A DNA stretch of 46,096 nucleotides. It comes from Coemansia sp. RSA 922. Lineage: Eukaryota; Kickxellomycota; Kickxellomycetes; Kickxellales; Kickxellaceae. Position 1 is the stretch's first letter. Each line of letters begins with the position of its first letter. The notes under the pieces were generated by a model, which was given only the letters and a program-made list of their open reading frames with translations, did not search any database and was not told the origin of the DNA. This document shows, piece after piece, positions 8,236 to 18,086 of this stretch. The position numbers and the translations under genes were made by a program. The stretch lies in the NCBI GenBank assembly GCA_027577415.1, contig JANBQS010000047.1, positions 1 to 46,096 of the forward strand, in the 5' to 3' direction.

Positions 8236-9969
8236 CTAAAACCTATAAACTAGGCGCCGGAGCGAGGCTGCATACTGCATGAACGGCGGGTTAACTACGG
8301 CCCAAGCAATCTCACGACTAAACGTGGTGCGCAAATCGCTGGCAAGGTCGACATGCCTAAAGTTGAAACAAGGGACAATAATGTGAACAGCGATTACTGC
8401 TATCGCCCTAGCCATCTCATCCCTATCATCATAGTCCGCGTACTCTCCGAGTATAAACAGCTTTCTAAAACTAATGCGCCTGTGATAGTTCTTTGCAAAG
8501 ATAGCCATCGGATACTCGCTCGCTGATATTGCCTCGATGTTTGGCACAGACCCTTTTACCCGGCAAGTAAGGCTGACGAGACAAGGAAGAAATGAAATAA
8601 TGTCGAGTATATTGGCGGTATCGAGCGGCTGGCAGCGATATTCAAAATGCTGAATGATGGCAGCTCTCGATGTCGCAAGTATGGATTTATAAACTAAGGC
8701 ATCCGCCGTATCGTATCCCACGCTTAGTGTTGTCGCGACATTTGCCATGCACTGAACTTGCTGCACAATATGCGCATCCCCATGTTCAGCTACAAGCGTG
8801 TAGTCCTCGTCATCCCCAACGCCGATTGCTATAGAGTTCATTTGGGTAACACCGTTGCGCTCAAGTACACCGAATCGGCCGAATATGTTTTTGTCGACGG
8901 CGCCGTAGGGAATATTTAGATTCTGCAGAGTCTTGCCGTTCCCCCTAAAGAACAAGTCGTCGTCAAACGTGTAAGGACTCGACACGTCTAGCTTGCGTAG
9001 AGCAGGAAACGGAGCTGCGTCTTCGATTGTCGCCCAAGACGTTCCACAAGGAATCCCGACGATTTTTATTGCTAGCGACGTCAAGCTGCTATAAACGGCA
9101 GAAGTACTCTTACCGCCATAGATCAGGGTATGCCAATTGGCCTCTGCTTTGAGTCTAATAGAAAGCTCCTGTAGCGTTCTTGTGTTCTCATATGCCAACT
9201 GCGCAAACGGAGTGCACGCCATATTAGCCCCCTGCCGAATACAGGTCAGTTGAGCGATAGCATTCAGCTTAAACGATGGTAGAGGAGGCCCTGTCCTGGA
9301 TTCAACGTGGAGATGGGCAATTGCTCCGCTAAACAACTCCGTTACTAAGACATTGTACAACCCCCTGTTCTTTTTGTCAGTCGAGCCAAGAGAGTCAAAA
9401 GACAAGATTATGTCAGTTGCAGCAGGGGCCAGCCGACGCAAGGTACGAGCATATTCGACTGTCACCTTATTCCTGTCCACAGGCTCGTCGCAGCAAGCAG
9501 GGAACCCACCGTAACCGGGTATTGGAGGGCTCATGTTGTTCTTGACCTGGAAGACAACCAGCTTAGTTGCCAACGGGAATATCGGAAAGTCGGGCTTGGG
9601 CTGAGAGGGAGTACTACTGAAATCCCCGCCGTAAATTTCATTCATGTTCGGAGCACACACAAGAACTCGCTTGACAAGGTTTTGTCCACGATACTGCGAA
9701 AAGGGAAAGTCCTCAGGCAACGCGGGATACGTCGCCTCAAATCCTTTAGTTGTGTAGTCAAACTCAACCTCGCAGCTGTTGCATACCAAGCTGAGCGCTG
9801 CCGCACGCCAGTGCTGACTGACACAGAGGAGCGGTAAAAGTACCTTTTTGGACTCGATATACTTCATGAGGTTTGGATCAAGAAAGTTTCGAGAGCGCCC
9901 CTCCAGATACTCAACGACTTTATCCACAATCGACATAGGCAGCGTTTGGAACAGAGACAGGGCGGTCAT
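8236..9969 (-). CDS. F-box-like protein, paralogue 1
   Basis: 577 residues starting at MTALSLFQTLPMSIVDKVV, the F-box-like opening (LP-x-x-I-V-x-x-V). The start at 9969 matches the MRTLSLFQILP start of the next paralogue. After the F-box comes LLPLLCVSQHWRAAALS, which corresponds to the W-containing second half of an F-box. The rest is irregular beta/helix sequence of the kind found in F-box proteins with diverged leucine-rich repeats. A conserved spot, FPALRKLDVSS followed by DDDLFFRGN, is shared with paralogue 2. F-box proteins usually recruit substrates to SCF ubiquitin ligases through Skp1. Substrate unknown. It is part of a minus-strand tandem array with the genes at 10447 and 12298. Confidence 0.8.
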   Translation of the reverse strand: MTALSLFQTLPMSIVDKVVEYLEGRSRNFLDPNLMKYIESKKVLLPLLCVSQHWRAAALSLVCNSCEVEFDYTTKGFEATYPALPEDFPFSQYRGQNLVKRVLVCAPNMNEIYGGDFSSTPSQPKPDFPIFPLATKLVVFQVKNNMSPPIPGYGGFPACCDEPVDRNKVTVEYARTLRRLAPAATDIILSFDSLGSTDKKNRGLYNVLVTELFSGAIAHLHVESRTGPPLPSFKLNAIAQLTCIRQGANMACTPFAQLAYENTRTLQELSIRLKAEANWHTLIYGGKSTSAVYSSLTSLAIKIVGIPCGTSWATIEDAAPFPALRKLDVSSPYTFDDDLFFRGNGKTLQNLNIPYGAVDKNIFGRFGVLERNGVTQMNSIAIGVGDDEDYTLVAEHGDAHIVQQVQCMANVATTLSVGYDTADALVYKSILATSRAAIIQHFEYRCQPLDTANILDIISFLPCLVSLTCRVKGSVPNIEAISASEYPMAIFAKNYHRRISFRKLFILGEYADYDDRDEMARAIAVIAVHIIVPCFNFRHVDLASDLRTTFSREIAWAVVNPPFMQYAASLRRLVYRF

Positions 9970-10446
9970 TTTGAGAAAATCAAGAAGAAAAAATAGTAAA
10001 CAAAGAAGCCTGTGGAAAAGAAAATGGTTTGAGTGAAAAATATGCAATAGATTTTGCAAGAATGACATCGCACAAGCCACTTCCATTGAAACATCCTAAT
10101 AAACGCTTGTATCTGGATTGATGTGCTAAAGTCATGCTTACAAAAATGTTATTTACAAAAATTGCCATTGCATAAATATAGCGCTGACAACAGCAAGGCA
10201 TTGTGTAATTTCGTTTGATAGATGATTGTGTGGTTACATAGATAAAAATGTGGAGTCACCACACAGTAATGTCTTGGTTGACAGCCAAGCACACTGTATT
10301 AAATTCATTTGTTGCTGTATGACGAAATATCTTGAAACTATTACATCAACTACTATATTGGCACGCATGTATGTTAATTGTTAATATCAAAAAAGTATGT
10401 CTATAACAGAGAGATCCATGCACTGGCTAAAAAAAAAACACTGCTA
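9970..10446. other. Spacer between F-box paralogues
   Basis: 477 bp, AT-rich, holding the promoter of F-box paralogue 1 and the 3' end of paralogue 2. No further gene is visible. Confidence 0.5.
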
Positions 10447-12189
10447 TTAGTTTGCCTGCAAAGTTCTAATGCTCGGAATTTCATTCCTCCACCCGCCAAA
10501 CAACAGTCGACGTAGGCGCGCGGCATGCTGTCTGTACCCATTTGAACTGATAGCCTTTTTCATGTGTGCCATGAACAATTCGTGATCCCAGGACGAAAAA
10601 GCAGCGTAGTCAAAATTAGGGCATACCAGCGCCAGCAACAGCACACATTTGACAGCCACTTTGATATCTATACCATTTAGGCTATCAAGTTTCCAGCATC
10701 GAAACCGCTCTCCCATTGGCGCATAGTTAGCAATGACATGACCAGGAAGCTTGTGCTTGGAGATGCCACTAGGCCAGGCCTCGGGTTTCGCAAAACTAGT
10801 GCACAAGTCCGTGAGAAGCAGTAGTGCCTTGACCAATGCGATTACATCCCAGAGATCCATTGGCATATGTGTCAAAAATAGCACCTGGATGCATGGATAC
10901 TCGCCAAGTAGTGGCATTATAGACGAAATCGGTAGAACAGTCTGCCAATAGTCCACTTCGCGCACACGAGCATTGGATCCAATGTTCAGTACAAACTTCA
11001 TATACGAGACATCCGTATTGAAAAGGTCTTGTGGGCGATGGTATGTATGGCAAAGCTTGGCGCACTGCAGTTTCGCATGGCTGTTGTGAGTAAAAACCCG
11101 ACTGTCTTTAAGAACCCTCAGTATACCAATGGACAGAAACAGGTCAAGATACTCGAGGGTATCTGCATTGCCTCTAAACGGCGTGTCATCACCAAAGGGA
11201 TACCCACTTGCAAAGCTCAGGTGCCGAAGCTTGGGAAAGGGTGTCACGCCAGGGAAAACTGGTAGTGGTTGTTGCTCTAGCACCTCCATATCCCATCCCA
11301 ACGACTGCTCAAGCCCTAGTGAGGTTAAGCATGGAAACTCCACATAACTGCCGTCGACATTCTGGATAAGTCGAGATACACTTCCAGTCTCTCCTAAATC
11401 AACCTTAAGAGTCTGCAAAGTCGGCGCATTATGTCGAGCTAATTGCATCAATAGATCGCTGTTGTCCGCACTCCAGTTCTTATGAACTAGGCTACAGATG
11501 CCAGTTGGCAGGGGTTCTAGAGGCATCGGACGGCAGCCATAGCTGTGCTCGACTGTATTTCCAAGCCGACTGAGTTGCGCGACAAGGCTGCCGAAATGCT
11601 GAACGGCAAACTGAGATTCGTTGTTAGAGCGTGACTGTAACGAAATACAAACTTTCCTTGTCATCGGCGCCATCAGTCTAATATGCTGCACAAAGGCGCG
11701 GATGTTGGGCTCGATGTCCTGCTTGGCGGGAATACTGGAAAGCAGCCGCTGCTCTTTTGTCGTCCGAGTCAACGTGACTTTCAGCGAGCGGACCATCGGA
11801 AACAAAAAGTCACTGTGGGGTTCACGCAGTAGCTCATTCAATGCGGTTCCGTTGTAGACGCTAAACACTCTTAGAGTAATATCCAGCTCTTGCGCGTGAA
11901 GATGAGTTGGAAAGCCAATGCCCCTGAGTCGTTCTGGCCACCAGGTCATTTTGTCGTTGCCTTGGTCAGGAAAGCACGTGAGGTCAAGCGAGTGGATTTT
12001 GCAGTAGCGGGCGAGAACAACAGCATGGAAATCCCGACAAACGCTCAGCAATGGCATCAAAAGCACCGCATACGCCTCAGAGCCGTCAGTAACGCCATCA
12101 AACTGCAAGCGGCTGCTCCCTGCGACATGGTCAACAATCAGCTCAACAATGTGAGACGGAAGAATCTGGAACAGCGATAGAGTACGCAT
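10447..12189 (-). CDS. F-box-like protein, paralogue 2
   Basis: 580 residues starting at MRTLSLFQILPSHIVELIV. The F-box-like segment continues through SSRLQFDGVTDGSEAYAVL and LLSVCRDFHAVVLARYC. The downstream FPKLRHLSFASGYPFGDD and FRGN segment aligns with paralogue 1, so both derive from one tandem duplication but have diverged strongly. I see no membrane segment within the chosen CDS. The hydrophobic run encoded upstream of M1 is untranslated leader. It is likely an SCF adaptor with a diverged LRR-like substrate domain. This is inference from the F-box and length. Confidence 0.8.
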   Translation of the reverse strand: MRTLSLFQILPSHIVELIVDHVAGSSRLQFDGVTDGSEAYAVLLMPLLSVCRDFHAVVLARYCKIHSLDLTCFPDQGNDKMTWWPERLRGIGFPTHLHAQELDITLRVFSVYNGTALNELLREPHSDFLFPMVRSLKVTLTRTTKEQRLLSSIPAKQDIEPNIRAFVQHIRLMAPMTRKVCISLQSRSNNESQFAVQHFGSLVAQLSRLGNTVEHSYGCRPMPLEPLPTGICSLVHKNWSADNSDLLMQLARHNAPTLQTLKVDLGETGSVSRLIQNVDGSYVEFPCLTSLGLEQSLGWDMEVLEQQPLPVFPGVTPFPKLRHLSFASGYPFGDDTPFRGNADTLEYLDLFLSIGILRVLKDSRVFTHNSHAKLQCAKLCHTYHRPQDLFNTDVSYMKFVLNIGSNARVREVDYWQTVLPISSIMPLLGEYPCIQVLFLTHMPMDLWDVIALVKALLLLTDLCTSFAKPEAWPSGISKHKLPGHVIANYAPMGERFRCWKLDSLNGIDIKVAVKCVLLLALVCPNFDYAAFSSWDHELFMAHMKKAISSNGYRQHAARLRRLLFGGWRNEIPSIRTLQAN

Positions 12190-12297
12190 CAAAAAGGCGG
12201 AGATAATCAAGTAATAAATAATAACAAAAAAAAGTGTATATAGAAACAAGTGCAAATAAATGGCAATGACTGCGGTACCATGTACAAGATACCCCAA

Positions 12298-12474
12298 TTA
12301 TGGACGTTGTTCCTTTCTAGTTGCTGCGGTTGGATCGACAAATAGCAACATTCCGTATGCATCGGTGTCTTCAGTGGCGCCATCGAGCAGCAATCGTCTA
12401 CAGCCCACGACGTAGTAGACTATCTTATGGAGCATATGGAGCGGAGGGATCTGGAGAGGCGAGAGGACAGCCAT
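12298..12474 (-). pseudogene. 58-residue F-box stub, paralogue 3 of the array
   Basis: An ATG at 12474 opens MAVLSPLQIPPLHMLHKIV, then RRLLLDGATEDTDAYGMLLF, and a TAA ends it at 12298. This matches the first 45 residues of paralogue 2 (MRTLSLFQILP, then DGVTDGSEAYAVLL) at the same relative start. The remaining roughly 530 codons are gone. It ends next to the promoter of paralogue 2, as expected if unequal exchange or deletion removed the body of a tandem copy. It might still be transcribed and give half an F-box, but pseudogene is the simpler reading. Confidence 0.7.
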
Positions 12475-12821
12475 TGGAGCGTGTTGTTGTTAAATAAGAA
12501 GAAATTGGATACAGAGAGTGGAAAATATGATTGCTGACGATTTAATCTCTAGTCAAAGGCATCGAGCGTAAAGTAGACAGCCGAAAGTCGACAAGCCTAG
12601 GTCGATTATGTACTTTGCCACTGTTTTGAACTCACCTCAAAGAAGCCGCTACATATTTCACACAGGTTCTTTAGCATTTAGGGAAATTTGGATGAGGCCA
12701 TAGTACACGTGTCCCAAGAGAGGAACTACAAATGATTTGCATAATATATGGATAATTAGATGAAGTTGTTCATCTTCCTTTTAGTATCTCTTTTTGTAAA
12801 AAGTATATTGGTATTGCTGCA
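12475..12821. other. Divergent intergenic region, F-box stub / TBCC
   Basis: 347 bp between the minus-strand F-box stub and the plus-strand TBCC gene. It must contain the TBCC promoter. No further gene is visible. Confidence 0.5.
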
Positions 12822-13820
12822 ATGGCCTCTGCTGGTAGTGCCGCAAATGCTGCGGCGGCGGCAAAGTTCTGGGACTATTTTCAACAACAAAAGGAGGCGA
12901 TCAATGCGCTGGCCGTACTGAGTAAAGACGACGCATCGCAAAAGATTCGTGATCTGGATAGTAGCTTGCGTGAGGCATTTATTTACTTGCCTCCGTATGA
13001 TCAAAAGCGACTCAGCAAGGACCTCGACGAATTGCGCGGACAGCACCATCAGCAACGCAGTACGTCCAAGCAACAGGGATTCAGGTTCAAGTCAGCAGTA
13101 GCCAAACCAAACAATGCCTTGGCGACCGCAAGTAGCTCGGTCACTGCCGCCGCCTCTGAGCAGCCATCCAGCGCGGACAGCGATGGACAGGCATCTCCGC
13201 CTGCCACAGGCCCGTCGCATAAATATACCGGTATATCAGATAGCTGGGTTGGGGCTGACATGCTGTCGCTCTTGGGTGAAGTGGGCACGGCTAGCCCTAC
13301 GGACTGCGAACTGCGAGACATTACGAACAGCGTAGTCGACTTGCGTCAAATAAGCCATTCTTTGCGCGCCTTGAACTGCCACCGGATCCAAAACTCTATC
13401 GTAATCTGTGGGCCATTTGCCGGATCGGTGACTGTGCGCGACTCTAATAACTGCGTCCTGGTGCTAGGAGCTCGCCAGTTCCGCCTGGAGAACTCCCAGG
13501 GAGTTGACGTGTACTTGTACTGTACAAGCCATCCGATCATTGAAAAGTCCTCGGGTATCCGCTTTGCTCCCTATCCGGCAGAGCTGCAGACGCCGCGTAT
13601 TGAGCAAGAGTTTGGCACATCGCAGCTGGGTCTTCAACCCAATTCATTTGACAGAGTCGACGACTTTAACTGGCTAAAGCGTCAGGCCTCGCCAAATTGG
13701 TCTATACCACAGGCTTCGGCACTGCCCTCAGCCGATGTCTGGTCTCTGCTTGACGATACGAGCAAGCCTCGCGAGAAATTGATACAGGCACTTGTAGCAA
13801 CCAGCCAAGAGCGAGAATAG
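12822..13820 (+). CDS. TBCC: Tubulin-folding cofactor C
   Basis: 332 residues. The N-terminal helical part (15-75, FWDYFQQQKEAINAL and DLDSSLREAFIYLPPYD) fits the spectrin-like tubulin-binding domain. A Ser/Ala linker covers about 95-135. The C-CAP/TBCC beta-helix domain follows from about 170. It contains the arginine of the GAP motif (RQFRLENS, R221, equivalent to the QLR motif of human TBCC) and IIEKSSGIRFAPY. The ending VDDFNWLKRQASPNWSI matches human VDDFNWLARDMASPNWSI nearly residue for residue. With cofactors D and E, TBCC stimulates tubulin GTP hydrolysis to release folded alpha/beta-tubulin. It acts in the cytosol. Confidence 0.92.
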   Translation: MASAGSAANAAAAAKFWDYFQQQKEAINALAVLSKDDASQKIRDLDSSLREAFIYLPPYDQKRLSKDLDELRGQHHQQRSTSKQQGFRFKSAVAKPNNALATASSSVTAAASEQPSSADSDGQASPPATGPSHKYTGISDSWVGADMLSLLGEVGTASPTDCELRDITNSVVDLRQISHSLRALNCHRIQNSIVICGPFAGSVTVRDSNNCVLVLGARQFRLENSQGVDVYLYCTSHPIIEKSSGIRFAPYPAELQTPRIEQEFGTSQLGLQPNSFDRVDDFNWLKRQASPNWSIPQASALPSADVWSLLDDTSKPREKLIQALVATSQERE

Positions 13821-13981
13821 TGGCGTGGGCGCGCTATTGAACTCCCAAAGAAAGTCGGCAAAAATCTGGCATGCACCTACTGCGCTGAGTGTGCATGCAT
13901 TCCGTCGATGATCCTTTGTGGTTCAACGTTCTTCCTTCTATTGAAAATGCATCACTTTTAATTTATTCTATACTCTTTGGA

Positions 13982-16378
13982 ATGAAAATGCGACTGTGGC
14001 GGCGACACTGCAGTATCTCTGCCATACTTGTCTTGTATACGCTGGCTCTCAATTCGCGAGCGGAGACAGCTGCTGACGCGTCGCTTGACTCACACGACGA
14101 GATTCGCAGTCCACCACCAGGACCAGAGAGCGGTTCCGACACTGTGGCACTATTCATACTACAAGAGACAGGATCTATCTGCTCAAGCGAGGATTCACCC
14201 ACCGTAAATTTGGTCGCGAATGAGCATAATGCCGTGGCAGTTGACCAAGTCGACGGCGATGCCAGCGCAGTTGGAGCTCCAGTCGCCGACTCTCACATGG
14301 TCATACAATTGCCTGGTGTTGACTTGCGCGCAGCCTCGTTGCTGGAGAATGCCGGCGCGGCTTTTGACGTCGAGTCGCCAATAGTCATGAACCGGCACTT
14401 AGCGGAAGTTCCTTTGGGCCACACTGATGTCCTTGACAACACTCTGACCGAGCTTGCTTCAGCGGATATAGTGACGGCAGCAGACTTGACAGCCTTACTT
14501 CCCAGGGCCGACTTGATGGCAGTGGATACAGATCATATCGAGTTTACTATACCCACACGAGCTGCATCAACGTCTGCAACTGGCATTCCGCTTGCTAGCG
14601 CCGTCAATGACCCGGAGACGCGTCAGAGTGCTACCCTGGCCAATATGGCTGTTAATACCAAATATGAGCAGCCCGACATATCGGCCGCCGTTACCTCCAC
14701 TGAGACAACCGCAATTTCGCCATCAGCGAAGACGACAGCAGCGCCAGATACTGTACAACCTGACGCCGCATCCCCACCACCACAACCTGTATCGCCGTCA
14801 CCACTTTCGTTTCAGCCCGAGCACCTAAAGCGCGATCCAAAGACGCTAAAGGAGAGATTTAACTACGCATCCTCGGACTGCGCCGCAGTAGTTCTCAAAG
14901 CCAACCGTGAGGCGCGCGGGCTCACCTCAATCCTAAACTCGAAAAAGGACATGTACATGCTAAACGAATGCTCAGCACGCAGTAAATTCGTTATTGTCGA
15001 GCTCTGCGATGACATCCTAGTGGACACATTGGTGATGGGCAACTACGAGTTCTTCTCTAGCACTTTTCGAGACACTATGGTTTATGTCAGCGATAGGTAT
15101 CCGCCCAAGGAAAACAGCACTTGGACGCTGCTGGGCCACTTCCAGGCTCACAACTCGCGCGACGCCCAAGTGTTTCCTGTAATCGATCCCAAGATCTGGG
15201 CGCGGTATTTGAAGGTCGAGTTTTTGACGCACTATGGCCACGAGTTCTACTGTCCGCTGACTGTGCTCAAAGTCTACGGCGCGACTCAGATGGAGCAATA
15301 CCGAAAGGAAGAGGAAGAGGACGGTGGCGATTTTATGGATACGGCTACGCTGACCGTGGATGTTTTGATGGGGACACCGGCTTTGGATTATCAGTTGCGA
15401 TTCCCCTATCACAAGCAACCGCCGTCGCAATTGCGCATTGGAGAGGCCGCCTCGCCAGCAAAGGCGTACTTGCGCGACATGCAGGGTCTGGTCGATGGCT
15501 ACGTGGCGCGCGATGAGGGTGAGCCGCTGTCGGTATCTGCCTCTGTCGCGTCAGCTGCCGCTCCCATGCCCAAAGTTCCCAATTTGCCGTGGGGTCAAGG
15601 CAATGCTGACGAGGGCGATGACGACGAAGACGAAGACGATGTAGATGAGGGAGACGACGATGAAGAAGAGGACGATGATAGTGAAGCGGGATATTTGGGC
15701 GACCAGAATAGCGATGCCACAGGCGAGCCCTCCTCCGTTGGCAGCGATGCTAGCGGGAGGCTGGGTGTGACTGCCGACGCAACGCTGCTTGTGGACGACG
15801 ATGGACAGGTATATAGGCCCGAGGATGGAGACAATCAAGCAGCTGACTTAGACCGCGCAGCATCCGAGAGACTACGACAGCAGCAACTGCTCCATCAACA
15901 AAACTTGAGTGGCGGCGCAGATCGTGCGAAGCGAGGCCAAGAGAGTATCTTCAAGACAATAATGCGGCGGCTGGCTCGCGTCGAGCGCAACGTCACATTG
16001 GCGTACCACTACTTGGAGGAACAGCACATGGTGTTCAACCTTGTTCTGCAGCAAGTAGAGCTGAACAACTTGGAGAACATGCAGCTGGCGATCAAGCAGC
16101 TCAACCACTCGACGGCTAAGCAGATGCAGTCTCTGACGGCGCTAAGCGAAGAGGTGTGGAGAGCTATTCTATACGACTTGGAGGCGTACCAGCAATCGAC
16201 ACGGACTGAGATGAGCGAGATGGCCAGGAAGCTGGAGTATTTGGCTGAAGAAGTGCTTTTTGAGAAGCGTATGAATGTCGCGCAGCTGGTTCTGCTCCTC
16301 ACAATCGTTGCCATGATTGCCGTCAATAAGGTGGCTACCAAGCTGGCGCTCATTCCCGAGTCGAAAAAGGAAAAGTAG
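13982..16378 (+). CDS. SUN-domain ER membrane protein, SLP1/Osteopotentia type
   Basis: 798 residues from ATG 13982. The 93 nt upstream in the same frame look like leader, whereas MKMRLWRRHCSISAILVLYT is a good signal peptide. A long Thr/Ser/Ala/Pro-rich lumenal region follows (about 30-285). The SUN-like domain is at about 293-437, beginning NYASSDCAAVVLKA and ending YCPLTVLKVYGAT, as in yeast Slp1 and metazoan OPT/SUCO rather than nuclear-envelope SUN proteins. There is a very acidic stretch near 539-575, a coiled-coil-like region (about 660-760), and a C-terminal membrane segment near 764-785 ending in lysines. Slp1 works in the ER with Emp65 in folding and stability of soluble proteins. 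TBCC lies 161 bp upstream on the same strand. Confidence 0.88.
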   Translation: MKMRLWRRHCSISAILVLYTLALNSRAETAADASLDSHDEIRSPPPGPESGSDTVALFILQETGSICSSEDSPTVNLVANEHNAVAVDQVDGDASAVGAPVADSHMVIQLPGVDLRAASLLENAGAAFDVESPIVMNRHLAEVPLGHTDVLDNTLTELASADIVTAADLTALLPRADLMAVDTDHIEFTIPTRAASTSATGIPLASAVNDPETRQSATLANMAVNTKYEQPDISAAVTSTETTAISPSAKTTAAPDTVQPDAASPPPQPVSPSPLSFQPEHLKRDPKTLKERFNYASSDCAAVVLKANREARGLTSILNSKKDMYMLNECSARSKFVIVELCDDILVDTLVMGNYEFFSSTFRDTMVYVSDRYPPKENSTWTLLGHFQAHNSRDAQVFPVIDPKIWARYLKVEFLTHYGHEFYCPLTVLKVYGATQMEQYRKEEEEDGGDFMDTATLTVDVLMGTPALDYQLRFPYHKQPPSQLRIGEAASPAKAYLRDMQGLVDGYVARDEGEPLSVSASVASAAAPMPKVPNLPWGQGNADEGDDDEDEDDVDEGDDDEEEDDDSEAGYLGDQNSDATGEPSSVGSDASGRLGVTADATLLVDDDGQVYRPEDGDNQAADLDRAASERLRQQQLLHQQNLSGGADRAKRGQESIFKTIMRRLARVERNVTLAYHYLEEQHMVFNLVLQQVELNNLENMQLAIKQLNHSTAKQMQSLTALSEEVWRAILYDLEAYQQSTRTEMSEMARKLEYLAEEVLFEKRMNVAQLVLLLTIVAMIAVNKVATKLALIPESKKEK

Positions 16379-16447
16379 TTCCCGTCTAGCAATGATGTTG
16401 TGAATATAGACATGTATATTAAAAAAGAACCGACTTGTAATGTATGT

Positions 16448-17212
16448 CTAGGGTGATTGATTTGGCGTGCCTTTGCGGTGCTTGTCAGTAATAGTCGAAT
16501 CGGGAGTATCATAGTTCATGGATCTGAAAATTGCGTTGGCACGGGTCCATCTCCAGCGCTCTTCATCATTGCGGACAATCATCAGGATCATGCCCGAGAT
16601 CATGGCGCCGAGACTCAGGAACACCAAGACAAACACGCCAGTGTAAATGTAGGTGAGATAGCTTTGTGCGTATTTCTGCACCGAGGTCATACATCCAAAT
16701 GCGCGGTCCGACGGAAGCTGACAAGAGGGCGACGCCATGACTGGCCCGTCCAGCGGGCCCAAGTATCCGCAGCACTGAGCGGAGTCTTGAAAAGTGCGTT
16801 TGAAACTGTCTGACCACAGATGACGCCAATTGTGGCCATACAAATCGTCGATATCCAATGTACGTAGCCATAGCCAAATGCCCACGCCTGTCTCGACAAA
16901 CATGATGATTACAATTAGCCAGACGTAGGCCTGTAGCCAGCGTTTACGTGACAATGGCGATAGACCGGCGATGATGCCTACTAGGGCGTTGAGAATTATG
17001 TAGGCGCCAGCGACAAATAGCAGTGCTATGACGTTTTTGGTCACTATTATCGATCTTCGTGAGTTCTCTTCGGTATGGATAAAGTACCCGCCAACAGAAA
17101 TCGCTGCAATGCCTGTGCCGAGGTATAGTGCGAGTAAAACGCCGAAAGATATCCGTATACTGAGTTTAACTTCCATGGGTGTGTTTACGCTGACATCGAC
17201 GGCCCGCATCAT
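16448..17212 (-). CDS. Tetraspanin-like membrane protein
   Basis: 254 residues. Four membrane segments lie at about 21-43, 58-83, 94-116 and 190-213. The large loop between TM3 and TM4 holds the diagnostic CCG motif (147-149) and further cysteines C164 and C174, enough for the two disulfides of a small tetraspanin loop. The C-terminal tail is cytosolic and polar. Tetraspanins organise other membrane proteins at the plasma membrane or in endosomes. Fungal members (Pls1/Tsp) are diverse and the exact subgroup is not clear. Its stop is 69 bp from the convergent SUN-protein gene. The first two codons are both ATG, and I took the outer one. Confidence 0.85.
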   Translation of the reverse strand: MMRAVDVSVNTPMEVKLSIRISFGVLLALYLGTGIAAISVGGYFIHTEENSRRSIIVTKNVIALLFVAGAYIILNALVGIIAGLSPLSRKRWLQAYVWLIVIIMFVETGVGIWLWLRTLDIDDLYGHNWRHLWSDSFKRTFQDSAQCCGYLGPLDGPVMASPSCQLPSDRAFGCMTSVQKYAQSYLTYIYTGVFVLVFLSLGAMISGMILMIVRNDEERWRWTRANAIFRSMNYDTPDSTITDKHRKGTPNQSP

Positions 17213-18086
17213 GAAAAAAAAAAAAGAAGAATATTATGTCTATAAAAAGGAGTCGGGAAATGAAAAAAAAAGTGGATGAAAATAGACGAGCTTGGACGCA
17301 AGTAGAGAGCGCGTTTTTGTTTCTTTTCTTCTTTTGATATTGTTGTTGCTGCCTTTTTAGACCAGCTGGGTAAGCAACAGTCAAAAGAAGTGTTCAGACA
17401 AAGGAATAAAGAATAGAAAAAAAGTAGAGTGACAATGGCAAAAGGCCAACAATAGGGAGAAGAGAAGAAGGGGGTTTGCGGCTGGTAGACGACGACTCCA
17501 TGAGGCTCGTCAAAGGCCAACAATAAGACTCCCCTCCCCAAGTACTATGTCCGCGACATGATCTGCCCCATCCTCATGCCATTCCAGGAATAGCTAGCGG
17601 CAACGAACTTCTTTATAGAAAAAAAAAGTATATTGCGCCTTGGGATTTGCCGCCTAGTGGATCTTGGGGGAGGGTCTTGGTTTCTTTTTTTTTTTTGTGA
17701 TTATTCGGAGCCAGTTACTTTCATTTTGACATCAGATATCCTTGGGCGAGACCTGATATGTTTGCATATAGAGTTGGCTATCAGTAAATGATGTTTTGGA
17801 GTGCCTGCAAGTGAGTGAAATCAAGCAATATGTATATGAGAATACCTGTTTTTGTTGTGATTCTAAACAGGCTTTTCTTTTTCCCCACTTGCATGTATTT
17901 TTAGCACGTCCGCTTTAGAACAAGCTCGCTTTCGTTCTTTTTTATCACAGTTCCTTTCTTGTTAAAAATAATAATTTATTTCACACCAAATTCAAGCAAA
18001 CATTTTTTACTCTTTATCCCTCCCCTCTTTTTTGTCCATTGCCTCTACTTTTATTTTTCTCTCACTCTCTCCTTTTTTGGCATACC
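17213..18086. other. Divergent intergenic region, tetraspanin / F-box
   Basis: 874 bp between divergently transcribed genes. It has several A or T homopolymers (about 17214-17224, 17684-17696) and a pyrimidine-rich leader just before the ATG at 18087. I see no coding region or RNA gene. Confidence 0.5.
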